DNA of 64,000 bases from Novosphingobium taihuense. GTDB taxonomy: Bacteria > Pseudomonadota > Alphaproteobacteria > Sphingomonadales > Sphingomonadaceae. Position numbers and translations under genes: made by a program. The notes below the pieces were generated by a model, which ran no database searches, had not been told where the DNA came from, and saw only the letters and a program-made list of their open reading frames with translations. Positions 60,134 to 64,000 of the stretch are shown here, piece by piece. Each line of letters begins with the position of its first letter. Position 1 is the stretch's first letter. The stretch covers positions 868,001 through 932,000 of the forward strand of contig NZ_VLKJ01000001.1 of the NCBI RefSeq assembly GCF_007830315.1, written 5' to 3'.

Positions 60134-61603
60134 ATGAAGCTGCACCTGCTTGCATCGACTCTGGCTATTAGTGCGGCCCCTCTTCTGGCCACCGCGCAGG
60201 CGCAGACCGTCTCCGACTATCTCGCGCGGATCGCCGCCGTGGACGACGCCGGGCCGCGACTGAACGCTGTGCTGGCGATCAATCCCGATGCCGCGAAGGA
60301 AGAAGTGGCAGCACGCGCGATCAAGGGGCCGCTCTCCGGCAAGGCGGTGCTGATCAAGGACAACGTCGAGGTGGCGGGACCGCTGCCTACTACGGCAGGC
60401 AGCCTCGCACTGAAGGACAGCGTGACCGGCCGCGATGCGCCACTGGTCGCGCGGCTGCGCAAGGCGGGCGTGGTAATTCTGGGCAAGACCAACCTTTCGG
60501 AATGGGCCAACATCCGCTCGTCCTCCTCGTCCAGCGGGTGGAGCGCGGTTGGTGGGCAGACGAAGAACCCCCATGCCATCGACCGGACGCCCTGCGGTTC
60601 GTCCTCGGGCAGCGGGTCTGCCATTGCCGCTGGTCTGGCGTGGGCCGCCATTGGCACCGAGACCGATGGCTCGATCACCTGCCCTGCCTCGGTCAACGGA
60701 ATCGTCGGGTTCAAACCCACCGTCGGCCTGGTCAGCCGCACCCACGTCGTGCCGATCAGCCACAGCCAGGACACGGCAGGCCCGATGACGCGCAGTGTTG
60801 CCGACGCCGCGCTGCTGATGAACGCTCTGGCCGGGACCGACCCTGCCGATGCCGCGACTGCCGAGGCCGACAAGCGCAAGGCGGATTTCACCTCCGGCCT
60901 TGCCACGGCCTCCCTCAAGGGGGTGCGCATCGGCGTGCTGCGCAAGCAGGCAGGCAACCACCCGGCGCTGCTCGCGCTGTTCGACAGGGCACTGGCCGAC
61001 ATGAAGGCTGCAGGCGCGGAACTGGTCGAGATCTCCTACGACGCACCGCCCGAGATGGGCCGCGACGAGTTCACCGTGCTGCTCTACGAACTGCGCGAGG
61101 ACATGGGCGCTTATCTGCGCTCGCTTCCCGCCAAGGCCGGACCGAAGACGCTGGCCGACCTGATCGCATTCAACAAGGCGCACCCCGAAGAACTGCGCTG
61201 GTTCGGGCAGGAGGTGTTCGAACAGGCCGAGGCGACGACCGACAAGGCGGCCTATGAAGCCGCGCGCGCCAATTCGCTCAAGCTCGCGGGCGCCGAAGGC
61301 ATCGACAGGCTGTTGCGCGACAACAAGGTAAGCCTCCTCGTCGCGCCGACCGAGGGCCCGGCATGGCCGATCGATCTCGTGCTAGGCGATCACTTCGTTG
61401 GCGTAGGCGCAGGCAACCTCGCCGCGATTGCCGGATACCCACACCTCTCGGTGCCGATGGGAGCGGTGGAGGGCCTGCCGATCGGGCTTTCGATCATGGG
61501 TGCCAAGTGGGACGACAAGCGCGTGCTGGAAGCAGGCGCGGCCTATGAAAGGGCGCGGACGAGCGCAGTGCCGGTGCCTTCGTTCAAGCGCTGGGGGGAG
61601 TGA
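60134..61603 (+). CDS. secreted amidase of the amidase-signature family
   Basis: A 489-residue hydrolase with a signal peptide (MKLHLLASTLAISAAPLLATAQA, cited from LASTLAISAAPLLATAQA), so periplasmic. The Ser-Ser-Lys catalytic triad is visible in VLIKDNVE, GSSSGSGSAIAAG and GTETDGSITCPAS. Amidase-signature enzymes cleave small amides, including peptide amides and acylated amino compounds; a periplasmic member may act on such substrates. The start follows an AGAGG site; the open frame upstream overlaps clpP on the other strand. The substrate is unknown. It is divergent from clpP. Confidence 0.92.
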   Translation: MKLHLLASTLAISAAPLLATAQAQTVSDYLARIAAVDDAGPRLNAVLAINPDAAKEEVAARAIKGPLSGKAVLIKDNVEVAGPLPTTAGSLALKDSVTGRDAPLVARLRKAGVVILGKTNLSEWANIRSSSSSSGWSAVGGQTKNPHAIDRTPCGSSSGSGSAIAAGLAWAAIGTETDGSITCPASVNGIVGFKPTVGLVSRTHVVPISHSQDTAGPMTRSVADAALLMNALAGTDPADAATAEADKRKADFTSGLATASLKGVRIGVLRKQAGNHPALLALFDRALADMKAAGAELVEISYDAPPEMGRDEFTVLLYELREDMGAYLRSLPAKAGPKTLADLIAFNKAHPEELRWFGQEVFEQAEATTDKAAYEAARANSLKLAGAEGIDRLLRDNKVSLLVAPTEGPAWPIDLVLGDHFVGVGAGNLAAIAGYPHLSVPMGAVEGLPIGLSIMGAKWDDKRVLEAGAAYERARTSAVPVPSFKRWGE

Positions 61604-61607
61604 GAGC

Positions 61608-62324
61608 CTACCCGCCGCGAGAGCGCCGGAATCCCGCAGCCTCCGCTTCCGCTTCGGTGCAGAAGAGCCGCTCGGGACGCGTGCCGTCGTAATACTTCAT
61701 ACCGGGCAGGTAGTAGATGTACTCGCCATTGCGACGGCTGACGTTCCCCTTGATCGCGCAGCCAAGGCTGTTGTGATAGAGCTGCCTGCCGCCTGAGGCT
61801 GCCGGTCGGCCGGAGGCTCGTTCACTGCCGCCGGTTTCGACAACAAGGCGTGCCTTGGGATGCGCTTTGCGCCAGTCCGCAGGCCGGTCGAAGCCGCCTG
61901 CCCACAGCCCGACCTTCCCGGCTTTCACCCGATCTTCGATGTCCGAATAGGTCACATCGCCGGAGTGCGGCTCGCTGGCTACGGCAAGTCCTGCGGCAAT
62001 CATGGCCTCGGACAAATCTCGTCCGTCGACGGTGCATCCGGCAATAGCCAAGCCTTGTGCGTGCTGCCCAAGCACGGTGCATTCCGCCTCGCCACCCTGA
62101 AGCAGAAGTGCAAGGTGGCGCTTGGCCTGCACGCCACAATCCCAGGCCGCACCATCGCGCTGGCATGTCTGGGCGAGTTCGGGCGCATCAATGCCGGTGA
62201 GGCGGAGCGGTTGCCCCGTCATCTCCAGCGTATCGCCATCGAGCGCTGTCGCCTGCCCGCTGACGATCTGCGCTGCCGCCGGGAGCGGCATTGCGACGAG
62301 AGCGAGCGAAATGAGCATGCGCAT
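61608..62324 (-). CDS. secreted thermonuclease-family (SNase-like) protein
   Basis: A 238-residue protein with a signal peptide (MLISLALVAMPLPAAAQ) and a staphylococcal nuclease-like domain: ALDGDTLEMTGQPLRLTGIDAPE, cited by DGDTL and LRLTGIDAPE. Catalytic arginine positions are less clear (RLTGIDAPE keeps one). A C-terminal extension of about 60 residues contains CAIKGNVSRRNGEYIYYLPG, an Excalibur-like or YHNSLGC motif often seen after SNase domains. It should be periplasmic or secreted and cut nucleic acids. ATG 62324 is chosen because GAGGAG lies just upstream; the longer frame begins in that site. Confidence 0.87.
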   Translation of the reverse strand: MRMLISLALVAMPLPAAAQIVSGQATALDGDTLEMTGQPLRLTGIDAPELAQTCQRDGAAWDCGVQAKRHLALLLQGGEAECTVLGQHAQGLAIAGCTVDGRDLSEAMIAAGLAVASEPHSGDVTYSDIEDRVKAGKVGLWAGGFDRPADWRKAHPKARLVVETGGSERASGRPAASGGRQLYHNSLGCAIKGNVSRRNGEYIYYLPGMKYYDGTRPERLFCTEAEAEAAGFRRSRGG

Positions 62325-62370
62325 GGGGAAACTCCTCAACCGGGATGGAGCACCCTTCAGGCAACACAGG

Positions 62371-63150
62371 TTAGGATTTGGTGTGCGGATTCAAAGCCTC
62401 AAGAGCTTCGAACTGCGATTGCAGGGCGCGCTGGTGGGCATTGGCTCGGGCGAGGTGTGTACGCTCCAGCGTAGTCTGCCGCTGCCGGAACATGCGCCAG
62501 AAGGCGAGCGCCCTTGCCGTGCTGCGCAGCCAGTCGCCGATGACGTCCAGTAACCCGCTGCCGCGCGGGAGCGTGGGGGCTCGCGAGCGCGGCAGCGGGG
62601 CAACGTCGACCACATCTTGGGAGGCAGTGGCCGAAAGGGATTCAAGGGGAGAAGCCGGGTGAGGACGGACGGGCGGCAGTTCCGGCTCGATCGCCAGCGC
62701 ACGGTCCAGCAGGTCGATCGTGGTCATGGCGGCAGGCGCTTCCTTGGCCGGTGGGATTGCGGCGGCGACGGACGGAGCGGCGGGTACCTGCTTGCGCGCG
62801 GCCTTCTTGGCCGTGACGGGCCTGCGCGTCGGGGCTTTCCGTGCTGATGGCGGGCGGCGCTTTCTGGCAGCGCTCTTGCCCTTGGCGACCTTGCGGGGCT
62901 CTTTCGGTGCGGATGGCGTTTCGATGGCGGGGGCTTCGGGCCAGGGGACGCTGGCGATCACTGCCCCCCGCCGCACGGGCAGGATCAGGTGTTCGGGGAA
63001 GGCCGGCGGATTGGGCTGGCGCAGCAGGAACGCTGGTTCGCGCCGCCCCTGCGCACAGGGCTGTAGCGCCGAAGATCTGGGCACTTTTCCCTTGGTCGAA
63101 GCCCGTGGCGGGCGAGGACGCGAGGCGACGCGATTGCGAACGGTGTGCAT
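62371..63150 (-). CDS. lysine/proline/alanine-rich hypothetical protein
   Basis: A 259-residue protein with no recognised domain. The N-terminal half is basic and low-complexity (KSAARKRRPPSARKAPTRR, then TAKKAARKQVPAAP), like histone-type or DNA-binding tails. The C-terminal half has LLDVIGDWLRSTARALAFWRMFRQRQ and a helical end. Composition suggests a nucleic-acid- or envelope-associated protein, but no role can be given. ATG 63150 is chosen, with GGGGGAA upstream; the frame runs to 63192. It lies between tig and the nuclease gene on the same strand. Confidence 0.65.
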   Translation of the reverse strand: MHTVRNRVASRPRPPRASTKGKVPRSSALQPCAQGRREPAFLLRQPNPPAFPEHLILPVRRGAVIASVPWPEAPAIETPSAPKEPRKVAKGKSAARKRRPPSARKAPTRRPVTAKKAARKQVPAAPSVAAAIPPAKEAPAAMTTIDLLDRALAIEPELPPVRPHPASPLESLSATASQDVVDVAPLPRSRAPTLPRGSGLLDVIGDWLRSTARALAFWRMFRQRQTTLERTHLARANAHQRALQSQFEALEALNPHTKS

Positions 63151-63296
63151 GGCAGTTCCCCCAGACGAGGTTCCTTGCCTACGGATGATCACACAGCGCG
63201 ACTCGGGCGCGAAGCGGAGAAAGATCGGAAACCGAGAAACCTGCAGTTTTCTTTACAAATTACGCATTCAAGCGACGGACAACTACGTAGTTTGAC

Positions 63297-63339
63297 CCCA
63301 AAAACGCCAACGGCCCGGCGTGCCGAAGCAGCCGGGCCG
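63297..63339 (-). terminator. terminator of tig
   Basis: On the minus strand a perfect eight-pair stem CGGCCCGG / CCGGGCCG is followed by TTGGCGTTTTT. It begins 45 bases after the tig stop codon. Confidence 0.7.
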
Positions 63340-63383
63340 TCCGATATCCAGCCCCGTCGGGCCGGATCAATCCGATATGGAGA

Positions 63384-64000
63384 TCAGCCCTCGGCCTTCT
63401 TCTTTGCCGGAGCCTTCTTCTTGGGAGCGGGCGCTTCCTCAGCAGCCGCTTCAGCAGCAGGAGCTTCCTCGGCAGCCTTCTTCTTGGGCGCGGCCTTCTT
63501 CTTCGGAGCTTCGGCTTCAGCAGGAGCAGCGGCTTCTTCAGCCGGAGCTTCTTCCTTGGCAGCCTTCTTCTTGGCCGGAGCCTTCTTGGCAGGCTTTGCC
63601 GCAGCGGCGGCAACGCCTTCCTCGGCTTCGATCGCGGCCTGCAGCTCTTCCTTGGTCACTTCACGCTCGGTGACTTCGGCCTTGTCGAACAGGAAGTCGA
63701 CGACCTTGTCCTCATAGAGCGGCGCGCGCAGTTGGGCGGCGGCAAGCGGTTCCGAGCGGACGTAATCGACGAAGCGCTGGCGATCCTGCTCGCGGTACTG
63801 CTGGGCAGCCTGGCGGATCAGCATTTCCATTTCCTGCGAGGAAACGGTCACGCCGTTGGCCTGGCCGATTTCCGACAGGAGCAGACCGAGGCGCACGCGG
63901 CGTTCGGCGATCTTGCGGTAGTCGTCCTTCTCAGCCTCGATTTCCTTCAGGGCCTCTTCCGGGTTCTCTTCGTTCTGGGCTTCCTGCTGAAGCTGGGCCC
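63384..64000 (-). CDS. tig: trigger factor, C-terminal part (5' end outside window)
   Basis: About 205 residues are visible and the frame is open at the window edge. The piece ALKEIEAEKDDYRKIAERRVRLGLLLSEIG, cited by ERRVRLGLLLSEI, and the TVSSQEMEMLIRQAAQQYR segment belong to the C-terminal chaperone arms of trigger factor, the ribosome-bound prolyl isomerase/chaperone. After EVTKEELQAAIEAEE the protein continues with a long tail of alternating KKKA/APAK and EEAP blocks, about 75 residues. That tail is not part of the standard E. coli protein. Other sphingomonads may share it (not checked). It is transcribed toward the clp genes. Confidence 0.93.
   Translation of the reverse strand, partial: AQLQQEAQNEENPEEALKEIEAEKDDYRKIAERRVRLGLLLSEIGQANGVTVSSQEMEMLIRQAAQQYREQDRQRFVDYVRSEPLAAAQLRAPLYEDKVVDFLFDKAEVTEREVTKEELQAAIEAEEGVAAAAAKPAKKAPAKKKAAKEEAPAEEAAAPAEAEAPKKKAAPKKKAAEEAPAAEAAAEEAPAPKKKAPAKKKAEG

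Overview
The window looks like chromosomal DNA of a sphingomonad (Alphaproteobacteria; Novosphingobium or a close relative is my best guess, an inference). The grounds are high G+C, several TonB-dependent receptors, a ChpT histidine phosphotransferase, a class A RNase P RNA, a tig/clpP/clpX neighbourhood, an RpoH-type sigma factor and CGTCATTGCGAG-type palindromic repeats.

Region A (1-15980) is one block of sixteen minus-strand genes. In transcription order they are tldE/pmbA, tldD, thioredoxin reductase, thioredoxin, unknown protein P3, AraC regulator, ECF sigma factor, a shortened FecR, unknown protein P2, an SbmA/BacA-like ABC transporter, a TonB receptor, a CAPC thioredoxin, unknown protein P1, a CGPC thioredoxin, RidA, and a cysteine synthase/desulfhydrase-like PLP enzyme that leaves the window. 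P1, P2 and P3 are paralogues of a family I do not recognise. Region A has lower G+C than the rest (hand counts of three 60-base lines gave 55-60%, against 70-73% for three lines elsewhere) and lies beside the 3' end of a tRNA-Gly gene, so it may be a genomic island. My reading (inference) is a regulated system that imports a cysteine- or disulfide-containing peptide, or makes and matures one, then reduces it, cuts it with TldD/TldE and disposes of cysteine-derived aminoacrylate. This is the best candidate for an undescribed system here.

Region B (16789-27317, plus strand after the tRNA) is a complete quinohemoprotein amine dehydrogenase operon, qhpADCBGFE, with overlapping genes, followed nine bases later by a TPR-sulfotransferase. 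Region C (27542-38423) holds two TonB receptors, a glyoxalase-like VOC protein, a SIMPL-domain protein, a metallophosphatase, a small hypothetical protein, MtgA, a Crp/Fnr regulator and a doubtful ORF.

Region D (38560-46128) is an unusual three-gene operon: a cyclase-like/AAA/TPR protein with altered catalytic residues, a P450-like protein, and a 1040-residue membrane protein ending in a DyP peroxidase domain. Region E (46243-64000) is mostly housekeeping: rpoH, rluD, an acyltransferase, a chemoreceptor coupled to an OprB porin, a JAMM protease, chpT, a peptidoglycan amidase, rnpB, a zinc exporter, fasciclin, clpX, clpP, an amidase, a nuclease and tig. It also holds two candidate structured RNAs and several palindromic repeats.
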